Source: Pseudomonadota bacterium
GTDB taxonomy: Bacteria; Pseudomonadota; Alphaproteobacteria; Ferrovibrionales; Ferrovibrionaceae
Assembly: GCA_021793055.1 (NCBI GenBank)
Contig: JAJYTL010000014.1
Location: 1-21,921, forward strand
Length of the DNA: 21,921 nt
Reading direction: 5' to 3'
In this document: in pieces, positions 1 to 6,085 of the stretch
Layout: each line of letters starts with the position of its first letter
Position numbering within the stretch: the first letter of the stretch is position 1
The notes under the pieces: model-generated
Databases searched by the model: none
Seen by the model: the letters and a program-made list of their open reading frames with translations, nothing else
What the model was told of the DNA's origin: nothing
Translations under genes and position numbers: made by a program

Positions 1-1
1 G

Positions 2-1309
2 ATCGCGCGGGCCACGGGGCGGAACTTCGTGCGCATGTCCTTGGGCGGCGTGCGCGACGAGGCTGAGATCCGCGGCCATCGGCGCACCTATATCGGCTCG
101 ATGCCGGGCAAGATCATCCAGTCCATGAAGAAGGCGAAGACCGCGAATCCCCTGTTCCTCCTCGACGAGGTGGACAAGATGGGCACCGATTTCCGCGGCG
201 ATCCATCCTCTGCCTTGCTCGAGGTGCTGGACCCGGAGCAGAACGGCAGCTTCAACGACCATTACCTCGAGGTCGATTACGACCTCTCCGAGGTCATGTT
301 CATCTGCACCGCCAATACGCTGCGCATTCCGCAGCCGCTCCTCGATCGCATGGAGGTGATCCGCATCTCCGGCTACACCGAGGACGAGAAGATGGAGATC
401 GCCAAGCGCCATCTGATCGAGAAGCAGCGCAAGGCGAACAGCTTGGAGCCCGGCGAGTGGAAGGTGTCGGACGAGGCGCTGCGCGACTTGGTCCGCTTCT
501 ACACGCGGGAATCCGGCGTCCGCAATCTTGAACGCGAGCTCGCCAATCTGGCGCGCAAGGCGGTCAAGGAGATCATGTCGAAAAAGACCAAGCGGGTGCG
601 GGTCGGGGCCTCGAATCTCGAAAAATATGCCGGCGTGCGCAAGTTCCACTTCGGCGAGATCGAGCTCGAGGACATGGTCGGGGTCACGACTGGTCTCGCC
701 TGGACCGAGGTCGGCGGCGAAATCCTGCTGATCGAGGCGGTCATGCTGCCGGGCCGGGGCAAGATGACGATCACCGGCAAGCTTGGCGACGTGATGCAGG
801 AATCGGTGCAGGCGGCGCGCTCTTATGTTCGTGCCCATGCGGTGGAATTCGGCATCAAGCCGACCGTGTTCGAGCATCGCGACATTCACGTCCACGTGCC
901 CGAGGGCGCGACCCCGAAGGACGGGCCTTCGGCCGGCGTCGCCATGGTCACCTCGATCGTCTCGGTCCTGACCAAGATTCCGGTTCGCCGCGACATCGCC
1001 ATGACCGGCGAGGTCACGCTGCGCGGTCGCGTGCTGCCGATCGGCGGCCTGAAGGAAAAACTTCTCGCGGCGTTGCGGAGCGGCATCAAGACGGTTCTCA
1101 TCCCGAAGGAGAACGAGAAGGATCTCGCCGATATTCCCGACAACGTGAAAGCCGCCCTCATGATCGTTCCGGTCGGGACCGTCGACGAGGTGTTGCGGCA
1201 GGCCTTGATCCGTCCCTTCGTGCCGATCGAGTGGGTCGATGAGGACGACGACAAAAAGGCTGCCGCGGTGGTGGCGCCGCCGGCGCGCGACAGCCTCACG
1301 ACGCACTGA
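2..1309 (+). CDS. lon: ATP-dependent protease Lon, 3' part (5' end outside window)
   Basis: Lon is a cytoplasmic AAA+ serine protease that unfolds and degrades damaged and regulatory proteins. The reading frame is open from base 2, upstream of the first possible start (GTG at 29), and the residues before that GTG already match Lon, so the gene is truncated by the window. About 435 residues remain of the usual roughly 800. The Walker A motif lies outside. Visible parts are the Walker B region (NPLFLLDEVDK), the rest of the AAA+ module, and the C-terminal protease domain. The catalytic serine is in PKDGPSAG (codon 929-931) and the catalytic lysine in GGLKEK (codon 1052-1054). The C-terminal tail is acidic, then alanine-rich. 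hupB follows in the same direction, an order common in proteobacteria. The identification is secure; only the N-terminal half is unseen. Confidence 0.97.
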   Translation: MARATGRNFVRMSLGGVRDEAEIRGHRRTYIGSMPGKIIQSMKKAKTANPLFLLDEVDKMGTDFRGDPSSALLEVLDPEQNGSFNDHYLEVDYDLSEVMFICTANTLRIPQPLLDRMEVIRISGYTEDEKMEIAKRHLIEKQRKANSLEPGEWKVSDEALRDLVRFYTRESGVRNLERELANLARKAVKEIMSKKTKRVRVGASNLEKYAGVRKFHFGEIELEDMVGVTTGLAWTEVGGEILLIEAVMLPGRGKMTITGKLGDVMQESVQAARSYVRAHAVEFGIKPTVFEHRDIHVHVPEGATPKDGPSAGVAMVTSIVSVLTKIPVRRDIAMTGEVTLRGRVLPIGGLKEKLLAALRSGIKTVLIPKENEKDLADIPDNVKAALMIVPVGTVDEVLRQALIRPFVPIEWVDEDDDKKAAAVVAPPARDSLTTH

Positions 1310-1338
1310 CGCGGCGTTCGGAAATCGTCAGGGAATAT

Positions 1339-1363
1339 AGGAAAACCGCAGATTTTTCCTTTT
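1339..1363 (+). terminator. possible weak terminator hairpin after lon
   Basis: A perfect 7-bp stem, AGGAAAA (1339-1345) with TTTTCCT (1354-1360), encloses an 8-nt loop and is followed by TTT. The stem is A/T-dominated, so it would be weak. It could end lon transcripts or simply be an A/T-rich upstream element, because it abuts the hupB -35 hexamer at 1362. Confidence 0.35.
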
Positions 1364-1391
1364 GACGCCGGGAGCGCGCGACAGGTACAGT
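1362..1391 (+). promoter_or_regulatory. putative sigma-70 promoter for hupB
   Basis: TTGACG (1362-1367) and TACAGT (1386-1391) are separated by 18 bp and resemble -35 and -10 hexamers (5/6 and 4/6 matches). An A/T-rich stretch lies immediately upstream. The predicted start leaves a leader of about 65-70 nt before the GTG start of hupB at 1466. This fits hupB being transcribed independently of lon, but it is a pattern match only. Confidence 0.5.
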
Positions 1392-1465
1392 GGCGTTCGT
1401 TTCGGGGATGCGTTGGCGGCCTTGCCGATCCTCGATCACACGATCATGAGAAGAGGGGGCTAGAG

Positions 1466-1738
1466 GTGAATAAGAACGATTTGATCGTGCACGTCGCGGA
1501 CGAGACCGATCTCTCTAAAGCCGACGCGACGAAAGCTGTTGAATCCGTTTTCGAGACGATCACCGCTGCCCTAAAAAAGGGAGGCGAGGTGCGCCTCGTC
1601 GGTTTTGGCACCTTCTCGGTGGCCAAACGTGCGGCATCCGAGGGCCGCAATCCGCGCACCGGGGAAAAGATCGAGATTCCGGCGTCCCGCCAAGCGAAGT
1701 TCAAGGCGGGCAAGGCCTTGAAGGATGCGCTGAACTAA
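1466..1738 (+). CDS. hupB: DNA-binding protein HU
   Basis: HU is a small dimeric nucleoid protein that bends and compacts DNA. The product is 90 aa, the normal length for the family. It begins MNKNDLIVHVADETDLSK and carries the HU signature around residues 46-65 (GFGTFSVAKRAASEGRNPRT), including the beta-arm with its RNPRTG tip that inserts into the DNA minor groove. The tail KFKAGKALKDALN is typical. The start is GTG at 1466, with a purine-rich stretch (GAAGAGGGGG, about 1450-1459) as ribosome-binding site. It follows lon and ends just before a strong terminator, so it is probably a single-gene unit with its own promoter. HU and the related IHF subunits share this fold, but length, sequence and position beside lon favour HU-beta. 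Confidence 0.96.
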   Translation: MNKNDLIVHVADETDLSKADATKAVESVFETITAALKKGGEVRLVGFGTFSVAKRAASEGRNPRTGEKIEIPASRQAKFKAGKALKDALN

Positions 1739-1761
1739 GGCTGCACCGTATATCGCACGTG

Positions 1762-1794
1762 ACTGGCCGCCGAACAGGCGGCCGGTTCGTTTTT
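1762..1794 (+). terminator. intrinsic terminator of hupB
   Basis: The stem ACTGGCCGCC (1762-1771) pairs with GGCGGCCGGT (1777-1786), ten pairs with one G-T wobble around a 5-nt GAACA loop. It is followed by TCGTTTTT with a five-T run. It lies 24 bp after the hupB stop and is the clearest Rho-independent terminator in the window. Confidence 0.88.
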
Positions 1795-1808
1795 GCGCCG
1801 AGCATCGG

Positions 1809-1995
1809 CATGCGCGATCGAGCGCATGAGTCTCCCGGATCGGCGCGGCCGATGGGCCGCGGTCTTGTTGGTGGGCAACGTTGCCAATGCGGCGCGTGCG
1901 GTGCGGACCGACGGACCGCACGCGCGGCGCCAGGCTCAGGTTCATGCTAAACTAGGCTTGCGCTTCCGCATCCCGGCGGCGGCGGCGCGCCGGGA
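1809..1995. other. intergenic region with five inverted repeats before tRNA-Val
   Basis: Between the hupB terminator and tRNA-Val no convincing ORF is seen, but perfect inverted repeats succeed one another. They are CATGCGC/GCGCATG (1809-1815, 1822-1828), ATCGGC/GCCGAT (1839-1844, 1848-1853), the 12-nt palindrome GGCAACGTTGCC (1874-1885), an 11-bp stem GCGCGTGCGGT/ACCGCACGCGC (1892-1902, 1915-1925), and an 8-bp stem TCCCGGCG/CGCCGGGA (1971-1978, 1988-1995). None is followed by a T run. TGCTAAACT (1945-1953) could be an extended -10 element for the tRNA gene. The role is unknown: it may be a structured leader, a palindromic repeat element, or a by-product of high GC content. Confidence 0.45.
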
Positions 1996-2002
1996 CGGGC
2001 AG

Positions 2003-2078
2003 GGGCGGTTAGCTCAGTTGGGAGAGCGCCTCGTTTACACCGAGGAGGTCGGGGGTTCGAACCCCTCACCGCCCACCA
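2003..2078 (+). tRNA. tRNA-Val (anticodon TAC)
   Basis: The full cloverleaf can be read directly. The acceptor stem is GGGCGGT with ACCGCCC, the D stem GCTC/GAGC, and the anticodon stem CCTCG/CGAGG around loop TTTACAC with anticodon TAC at 2036-2038. The T arm has the loop TTCGAAC, and the 3' CCA is encoded (2076-2078). The anticodon UAC reads GTA and other GTN valine codons. The 3' end is 30 bp from the end of the convergent CoA-transferase gene. Confidence 0.96.
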
Positions 2079-2108
2079 GCCGACCCCGTTCCCGCGGCCG
2101 CCCTCGCG

Positions 2109-3341
2109 TCAGACGACGCCGTCGCCGCGAAGCGTCGCGATCTCCGCCTTGTCGAGACCGACGATGCCTTCGAGCACTTCCTCGGTATGCTCGCCGAGAA
2201 GCGGCGAGGCGCGCACCTCGGCCGGGCTGTCCGAGAGGATGATCGGGCAGCCGACGGTTTTGAAGCTGCCGCGCTCGGGATGCGGCACGGTGGCGATAAT
2301 GCCGCGCTTGGCGAGCGATTCATCCTCGATCAGATCTTTCATCGAAAGCACCGGGCCGCACGGCACGTCGACCGCGTTCAGCGCCTCCATGACCTCGTAT
2401 TTCGTGCGCTGCGATGTCCAGGCCTCGATCAGGGCGAAAACCTCGTCGAGGTGGCTGACGCGGGCGTCCGGCGTCGCGAAGGCGGGGTCCTCGGCAAGCT
2501 CGGGATGGCCGATGGCCGTGGCGAGGGCGGGCCATACCTGGGCTTGGACGATGACATAACAATAGTCGTTCGGCCCGCCCGGCTTGCAGCGGAAGGCGGA
2601 GCCGGGGTGGCCGCCGCCCGAGGCATTGCCCGAGCGCGGCACCGCGTCGCTGAAGGTCTTGTTCGGGTATTCGGCGAGCGGGCCATGGGCGAGGCGCTGC
2701 TGGTCGCGCATCTTGACGCGGCAAAGGTTCAGCACCGAATCCTGCATCGCCACCTCGACCCGCTGGCCGCGGCCGGAATGGGTGCGGTGATAGAGCGCGG
2801 CGAGGATGCCGGTGGCGAGATGCATGCCGGTTCCGGAATCGCCGATCTGGGCGCCGGTCGAGGTTGGCGGGCCGTCCTCGAAGCCGGTGGTGCTCATGGC
2901 GCCACCCATCGCCTGGGCCACGGTCTCATAAGCCTTGCAGTCGGCGTAGGGTCCGGCGCCGAAGCCCTTGATCGAGGCATAGATGACGCGCGGATTGATG
3001 GCCTGGATGCGTTCCCACGAGAAGCCTTGGCGGTCGAGCACGCCAGGACCGAAATTCTCCACCAGCACATCCGCCCATTCCAGCAGGCGGGCGAAGATCT
3101 CCTTGCCCTTCGGGCTTTTGAGATTGAGCGTCAGGCTGCGCTTGTTGCAGTTCAGCATGGTGAAATAGAGGCTGTCCACCTTGGGCAGGTCGCGAAGCTG
3201 GCCGCGCGTGATATCGCCACGGCCGGGCAACTCGACCTTCACCACGTCGGCGCCGAACCAGGCGAGAATCTGCGTGCAGGATGGGCCCGACTGGACATGG
3301 GTCATGTCGAGGATATGGACGTCTTGCAAGGCCTTGCTCAT
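2109..3341 (-). CDS. frc: family III CoA-transferase, formyl-CoA:oxalate CoA-transferase-like
   Basis: The 410-aa product resembles, along its whole length, the formyl-CoA transferases of Oxalobacter (Frc) and Escherichia coli (YfdW) as I know them. These move CoA from formyl-CoA to oxalate in oxalate catabolism or acid tolerance. Shared segments are VQSGPSCTQILAWFGADVVK (residues 16-35), YFTMLNCNKRSLTLN (59-73), DVLVENFGPG (91-100), GDSGTGMHL (167-175), LCRVKMRDQQRL (206-217) and a C-terminal APLLGEHT-like SPLLGEHT. Asp168 aligns with the catalytic aspartate that forms the acyl intermediate. Residue 48 is Gln, as I recall for YfdW, rather than the Trp of Oxalobacter Frc. The mobile glycine loop reads SGGGH (241-245) where Frc has GGGGQ, so substrate preference may differ. 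No oxalyl-CoA decarboxylase gene lies in the window. AGGAG precedes the ATG at a rather long spacing. It probably shares a transcript with the GntR gene upstream. Family assignment is firm; the exact acid substrate is inferred. Confidence 0.82.
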   Translation of the reverse strand: MSKALQDVHILDMTHVQSGPSCTQILAWFGADVVKVELPGRGDITRGQLRDLPKVDSLYFTMLNCNKRSLTLNLKSPKGKEIFARLLEWADVLVENFGPGVLDRQGFSWERIQAINPRVIYASIKGFGAGPYADCKAYETVAQAMGGAMSTTGFEDGPPTSTGAQIGDSGTGMHLATGILAALYHRTHSGRGQRVEVAMQDSVLNLCRVKMRDQQRLAHGPLAEYPNKTFSDAVPRSGNASGGGHPGSAFRCKPGGPNDYCYVIVQAQVWPALATAIGHPELAEDPAFATPDARVSHLDEVFALIEAWTSQRTKYEVMEALNAVDVPCGPVLSMKDLIEDESLAKRGIIATVPHPERGSFKTVGCPIILSDSPAEVRASPLLGEHTEEVLEGIVGLDKAEIATLRGDGVV

Positions 3342-3421
3342 GGGCGTCTTCGCTCTCCTGGCTGAGTTGGTTACGGTCTTTTATGTCCGGTCGGGGCCGG
3401 GACGGGCGGCCTTATCGCCGC

Positions 3422-4120
3422 CTATTCCAGATAGTCGACGTTCTTCTCGACATGGGCCGCGAGGTCGAGGGTGTGTTGCCGGGCGAGGCGCTCGGCCGCG
3501 TCCGTATCCCGCGCCTCGAGCGCCCGAATGATGTTCATGTGATCGACGATCGAGCGCGTCGCGCGGTCGTTCTCGCCGATGGTGCGCCGGCGGATCGCCC
3601 GCATGTGCAAAAACAGGTTCTCCGCCGTCTTCAATAGCACCGCGTTGTGGCTGAGCTCGATCAGGCGTTGGTGAAAGCGGATGTTCTGGTTGGAATATTC
3701 GTCGAGCATGGCGGCCGGGCGCGTCGCCGCGAAGGGCGAGAACATGTGCCGGAGCGTCGCGATCTCGGCGTCGCTTGCGTGCTGGGTAATGAGCCGCGCC
3801 GCCATGCCTTCGAGCGCAGCCCAGACGACGATCATCTCTAGAATCTCGCGCTTGTTCTTGCGCACGACGAAAATGCCGCGGCGGGGCAGGGTGCGAACGA
3901 AGCCCTCCTGTTCGAGCAGCGCCAGCGCCTCGCGGATCGGCGTACGGCTGACGCCGAGGTCCTGGGCCAGCTGGCGCTCATCGAGGCGCAGATCGCCGGG
4001 AGTGCCATAGATGTCGAGGTCGATCAGCGCCGATTTCAACGCGTCGTAGGCCTGGGACTTGTAGCTGACTGCGGTCTCGAGCGGCTGCACCGGAAGCTTG
4101 GCGACGGAGCCTAGGGCCAT
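3422..4120 (-). CDS. GntR-family transcriptional regulator (FadR/FCD subfamily)
   Basis: A DNA-binding regulator of 232 aa with the two-domain layout of FadR-type GntR proteins. The winged helix-turn-helix spans roughly residues 19-87, with the recognition segment LAQDLGVSRTPIREALALLE and the wing RTLPRRGIFVV. The C-terminal all-helical FCD ligand domain runs from about 90 to 228, with typical histidines in RFHQRLIELSH, DHMNIIRALEARD and the final AAHV. The chosen start is ATG at 4120, preceded by AAGAAAG eight bases upstream. A TTG at 4159 would add 13 residues but has no clear ribosome-binding site. The gene lies 80 bp upstream of the CoA-transferase gene on the same strand, so it is probably its local regulator, responding to an organic acid or acyl-CoA. 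That role is inferred from position only; the ligand cannot be read from sequence. Confidence 0.88.
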   Translation of the reverse strand: MALGSVAKLPVQPLETAVSYKSQAYDALKSALIDLDIYGTPGDLRLDERQLAQDLGVSRTPIREALALLEQEGFVRTLPRRGIFVVRKNKREILEMIVVWAALEGMAARLITQHASDAEIATLRHMFSPFAATRPAAMLDEYSNQNIRFHQRLIELSHNAVLLKTAENLFLHMRAIRRRTIGENDRATRSIVDHMNIIRALEARDTDAAERLARQHTLDLAAHVEKNVDYLE

Positions 4121-4160
4121 GGCGTAATCTTTCTTGGTTGCCGTTTCGGGCGCGTTCAAG

Positions 4161-4209
4161 GGCCTAGCACATATCTACAATTTCATATATCAGATGCCAG
4201 ATGTGGCCG
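4161..4209 (-). promoter_or_regulatory. A/T-rich region upstream of the GntR gene, possible operator
   Basis: This is the only strongly A/T-rich stretch in the 315 bp (4121-4435) ahead of the regulator. On the minus strand it carries two CATCTG copies (complement of 4191-4196 and 4198-4203) and two similar octamers, GATATATG and GATATGTG. The ends form an imperfect dyad: GGCC-tag-CACAT against ATGTG-GCC. Such dyads and repeats are typical of GntR autoregulatory sites. I could not fix a confident -35/-10 pair. The rest of 4210-4398 shows no credible gene. Confidence 0.35.
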
Positions 4210-4398
4210 CCATGGAAAAATCGGTCGCGACGGTGCCGCCCGACCGCTGTCTCGCGCCAAGGCGGGTACCTTGTCGTTCGCCGCTCCGGTCATGTTGGGC
4301 CGCTGATTCAATCGCTCAGGGCACCGCCCCGGCTTCGCCATGCGGGCGGAGGGCTCGGTCGCGCCGACCCCACGCTTGCCATGGCCCCGAACTTGTCT

Positions 4399-4440
4399 TT
4401 TAAGCAGCCCTGGTTTAGCAGCCTAGTTTAGGGGCCTAGG
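4399..4440. repeat. three degenerate tandem repeats of about 14 bp
   Basis: The units are TTTAAGCAGCCCTGG (4399-4413), TTTAGCAGCCTAG (4414-4426) and TTTAGGGGCCTAGG (4427-4440). They share the frame TTTA-GC-GCC-TRG. The last unit overlaps the stop codon (4436-4438) of the minus-strand 84-aa gene and includes part of the perfect palindrome GGGCCTAGGCCC (4432-4443). No T run follows in either direction, so it is not an obvious terminator. Confidence 0.5.
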
Positions 4441-4690
4441 CCCGCTCGGGCTGCCGGTAGGGGTTGGTCAGCGACTCGATCAAGTCGTGCAAGGCGGCGC
4501 GGACCTGCGCCTCGTCGCAACCTATGAGCAGCGCGTCTTCGAGCGCTTCCTGGCAAAGACTTTCGATCTCGCCGAAGTTCTGCTCCAGAACCTTGATCTT
4601 GTCGACACAAGCCACGGGCTTGCCATCGGGCTGGCGCCAAATCGGCGGCCGTTGGGGTGGGGCGCCTCGGGAGATGGGATTCTGCGGCAT
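4436..4690 (-). CDS. small protein of unknown function (84 aa)
   Basis: I do not recognise a characterised family. The product begins with a proline-rich, positively charged segment (about residues 1-22, including PPQRPPIWRQPDGKPVAC). It continues into a predicted helical, acidic body with two stretches, DKIKVLEQNFGEIESLCQEA (30-49) and EDALLIGCDEAQVRAALHDL (51-70), and a short tail NPYRQPERA. It has no signal peptide, no membrane segment and two cysteines in the body (45 and 58) plus one at 28. The ATG at 4690 has GAGGCG about seven bases upstream. Amino-acid composition and the absence of long low-complexity runs support a real gene. I have the impression that similar short proteins occur next to nuo genes in other Rhodospirillales, but I could not check this. 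It is transcribed away from tRNA-Asp and towards the GntR gene. Confidence 0.68.
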   Translation of the reverse strand: MPQNPISRGAPPQRPPIWRQPDGKPVACVDKIKVLEQNFGEIESLCQEALEDALLIGCDEAQVRAALHDLIESLTNPYRQPERA

Positions 4691-4753
4691 CGGATCGCCT
4701 CGGCTCGCTGGGGCGGCTCGCGCGTTTTTGGTTTGAGCAATTCTTAGGTATCG

Positions 4754-4768
4754 GCGAAAAGTTTTCGC
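4754..4768. promoter_or_regulatory. 15-bp odd palindrome upstream of the 84-aa gene
   Basis: GCGAAAA (4754-4760), a central G, then TTTTCGC (4762-4768) form a perfect dyad in the 214-bp divergent spacer between the 84-aa gene and tRNA-Asp. It sits 64 bp upstream of the 84-aa start, where an operator or promoter-proximal site could be. Apart from this dyad and the tRNA promoter, I see nothing in 4691-4904. Confidence 0.3.
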
Positions 4769-4859
4769 GCGCGAACGGCGTACGGCGCCATCCTAACCCT
4801 CGTGAGCCGAGGTTTTGCAAAGAAAGTGCGGTTCTCGCGCGCATCGGCTCTGGTGCGGC

Positions 4860-4889
4860 TTGACAGGATGGGCGAAATGCCCCTACACC
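4860..4889 (+). promoter_or_regulatory. putative promoter of tRNA-Asp
   Basis: A perfect -35 hexamer TTGACA (4860-4865) is followed after 18 bp by TACACC (4884-4889), a weak -10 match, 15 bp before the mature tRNA 5' end. The spacer contains a small dyad, GGGC-GAAAT-GCCC (4870-4882). Position and the perfect -35 make it credible. Confidence 0.55.
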
Positions 4890-4904
4890 GGGCCGCTCCG
4901 GTTC

Positions 4905-4981
<77 letters not shown>

Positions 4982-5055
4982 GCCCGAGGAACCAGTCAAG
5001 GTCCGAGCCTGTGCCGCATCGCTTTGAAACTTCGGCAGTTCGCGTGAGCTTGGCC

Positions 5056-5084
5056 TTCCAATCCTCGGGTCCGGTGCCTATAAT
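5056..5084 (+). promoter_or_regulatory. putative promoter of the nuo operon
   Basis: A perfect -10 hexamer TATAAT lies at 5079-5084, with TTCCAA (5056-5061) as a poor -35 at 17 bp. Transcription from here would leave a leader of about 72 nt before the nuoA start at 5163. It is the best promoter-like site in 4982-5162. Read-through from tRNA-Asp cannot be excluded. Confidence 0.5.
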
Positions 5085-5127
5085 GCCGCGAACTTCGCGC
5101 GCCGTCTCACCTCGCGCGCGGCAGGTT

Positions 5128-5155
5128 GCGGAAACAGGAGAGCGGAAACAGGAGA
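5128..5155 (+). repeat. exact 14-bp tandem duplication covering the nuoA ribosome-binding site
   Basis: GCGGAAACAGGAGA occurs twice head-to-tail, at 5128-5141 and 5142-5155. Each copy carries an AGGAGA Shine-Dalgarno sequence. The second copy is 7 bases from the GTG start of nuoA, the normal distance; the first lies 21 bases away and has no start codon of its own at that spacing. Confidence 0.9.
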
Positions 5156-5162
5156 AACGTCG

Positions 5163-5528
5163 GTGCCCGATCTGCTCCGCGAATATCTGCCGATTCTGAT
5201 TTTTCTCGTCATCGCCGTCGCCCTCGCCGGCATCGTCATCCTCGCGTCCTATATCGTGGCGCGGCAAAACCCGGAAACCGAGAAGCTCAGCGCCTACGAA
5301 TGTGGCTTCGCACCGTTCGATAATGCGCGCCGGCAATTCGACGTCCGTTTCTATCTGGTGGCGATCCTCTTTATCATCTTCGACCTCGAGGTCGCCTTCC
5401 TGTTCCCCTGGGCGATCACGCTCGGCAAGATCGGCCTGTTCGGTTTCCTGTCGATGATGGCCTTCCTCGGCGTGCTCACCATCGGTTTCATCTACGAGTG
5501 GAAGAAGGGAGCCTTGGAATGGGAGTGA
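5163..5528 (+). CDS. nuoA: NADH-quinone oxidoreductase subunit A
   Basis: NuoA is a small membrane subunit of complex I near the quinone tunnel entrance. The 121-aa product is the usual length and has three predicted transmembrane helices (about residues 9-33, 63-86 and 91-112). Between the first two lies the hallmark loop ENEKLSAYECG-like TEKLSAYECGFAPF (39-52), containing the cysteine known to be exposed in the deactive state of some enzymes. The motif FYLVAILFIIFDLEVAFLFP follows. Start is GTG at 5163, chosen because AGGAGA ends 7 bases before it. It is the first gene of a complete 14-gene operon and overlaps nuoB by 10 bases. Confidence 0.96.
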   Translation: MPDLLREYLPILIFLVIAVALAGIVILASYIVARQNPETEKLSAYECGFAPFDNARRQFDVRFYLVAILFIIFDLEVAFLFPWAITLGKIGLFGFLSMMAFLGVLTIGFIYEWKKGALEWE

Positions 5529-6061
5529 TCGTTCCGGCCCCGGGCGCGGCCGCACCGCCGGCGCTCAAGCACGACCTTCCGTCCGACTTCTCCGCCGAGC
5601 TCGCGGACAAGGGCTTCATCGTCTCGAAGCTCGACCAGTTGGTGTCCTGGGCGCGCACCGGCTCGCTCTGGCCGATGACCTTCGGCCTCGCCTGCTGCGC
5701 CGTCGAGATGATGCATGCTTATGCCGCGCGCTACGATCTCGACCGCTTCGGCGTCGTGCCGCGCGCGAGCCCGCGCCAGTCCGACGTGATGATCGTGGCC
5801 GGCACACTGACCAACAAGATGGCGCCGGCGCTGCGCAAGGTCTACGACCAGATGGCGGAGCCGCGCTACGTCATCTCGATGGGCTCCTGCGCCAACGGCG
5901 GCGGCTATTATCATTACAGCTATTCGGTCGTGCGCGGCTGCGATCGCATCGTGCCCGTCGATATCTACGTGCCGGGCTGTCCGCCGACGGCTGAGGCGTT
6001 GGTCTACGGCATCCTGCAATTGCAGAAGAAAATTCGCCGCGTCGGCTCGCTCGTGCGGTGA
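5519..6061 (+). CDS. nuoB: NADH-quinone oxidoreductase subunit B (cluster N2)
   Basis: NuoB binds the terminal [4Fe-4S] cluster N2 that hands electrons to quinone. The 180-aa product contains all four expected ligands: the adjacent cysteines 59 and 60 in GLACCAVEMM, Cys124 in MGSCANGGG and Cys154 in VPGCPPTAEAL. The ATG at 5519 overlaps the end of nuoA and has a good AGGGAG ribosome-binding site. A GTG at 5498 would add seven residues deeper inside nuoA and is less likely. The N-terminal 20 residues are alanine/proline-rich, and the short N-terminus is normal for alphaproteobacteria. It acts in the peripheral connecting module with NuoC, D and I. Confidence 0.97.
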   Translation: MGVIVPAPGAAAPPALKHDLPSDFSAELADKGFIVSKLDQLVSWARTGSLWPMTFGLACCAVEMMHAYAARYDLDRFGVVPRASPRQSDVMIVAGTLTNKMAPALRKVYDQMAEPRYVISMGSCANGGGYYHYSYSVVRGCDRIVPVDIYVPGCPPTAEALVYGILQLQKKIRRVGSLVR

Positions 6062-6085
6062 CGGTTTCGGAGTAGCGGAAGGTCG

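Noticed and set aside
2187..3365. 392-codon plus-strand frame opposite the CoA-transferase gene
   Set aside because: The minus-strand protein matches a known enzyme family throughout; the plus-strand frame is its shadow.
3405..3422. GGCGGC-CTTATC-GCCGCC hairpin at the end of the GntR gene as a terminator
   Set aside because: On the minus strand it is not followed by a T run, so it is unlikely to stop transcription before the CoA-transferase gene.
1947..4429. 12-mer CTAAACTAGGCT shared by the hupB-tRNA spacer (plus) and the 4418-4429 repeats (minus)
   Set aside because: In 22 kb, chance 12-base matches are expected many times. There is no further similarity around the two sites.
4134..4431. 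Plus-strand frames of 89 and 76 codons upstream of the GntR gene
   Set aside because: No ribosome-binding site, arginine- and proline-rich low-complexity sequence, no recognisable features, and they overlap the likely regulatory region.
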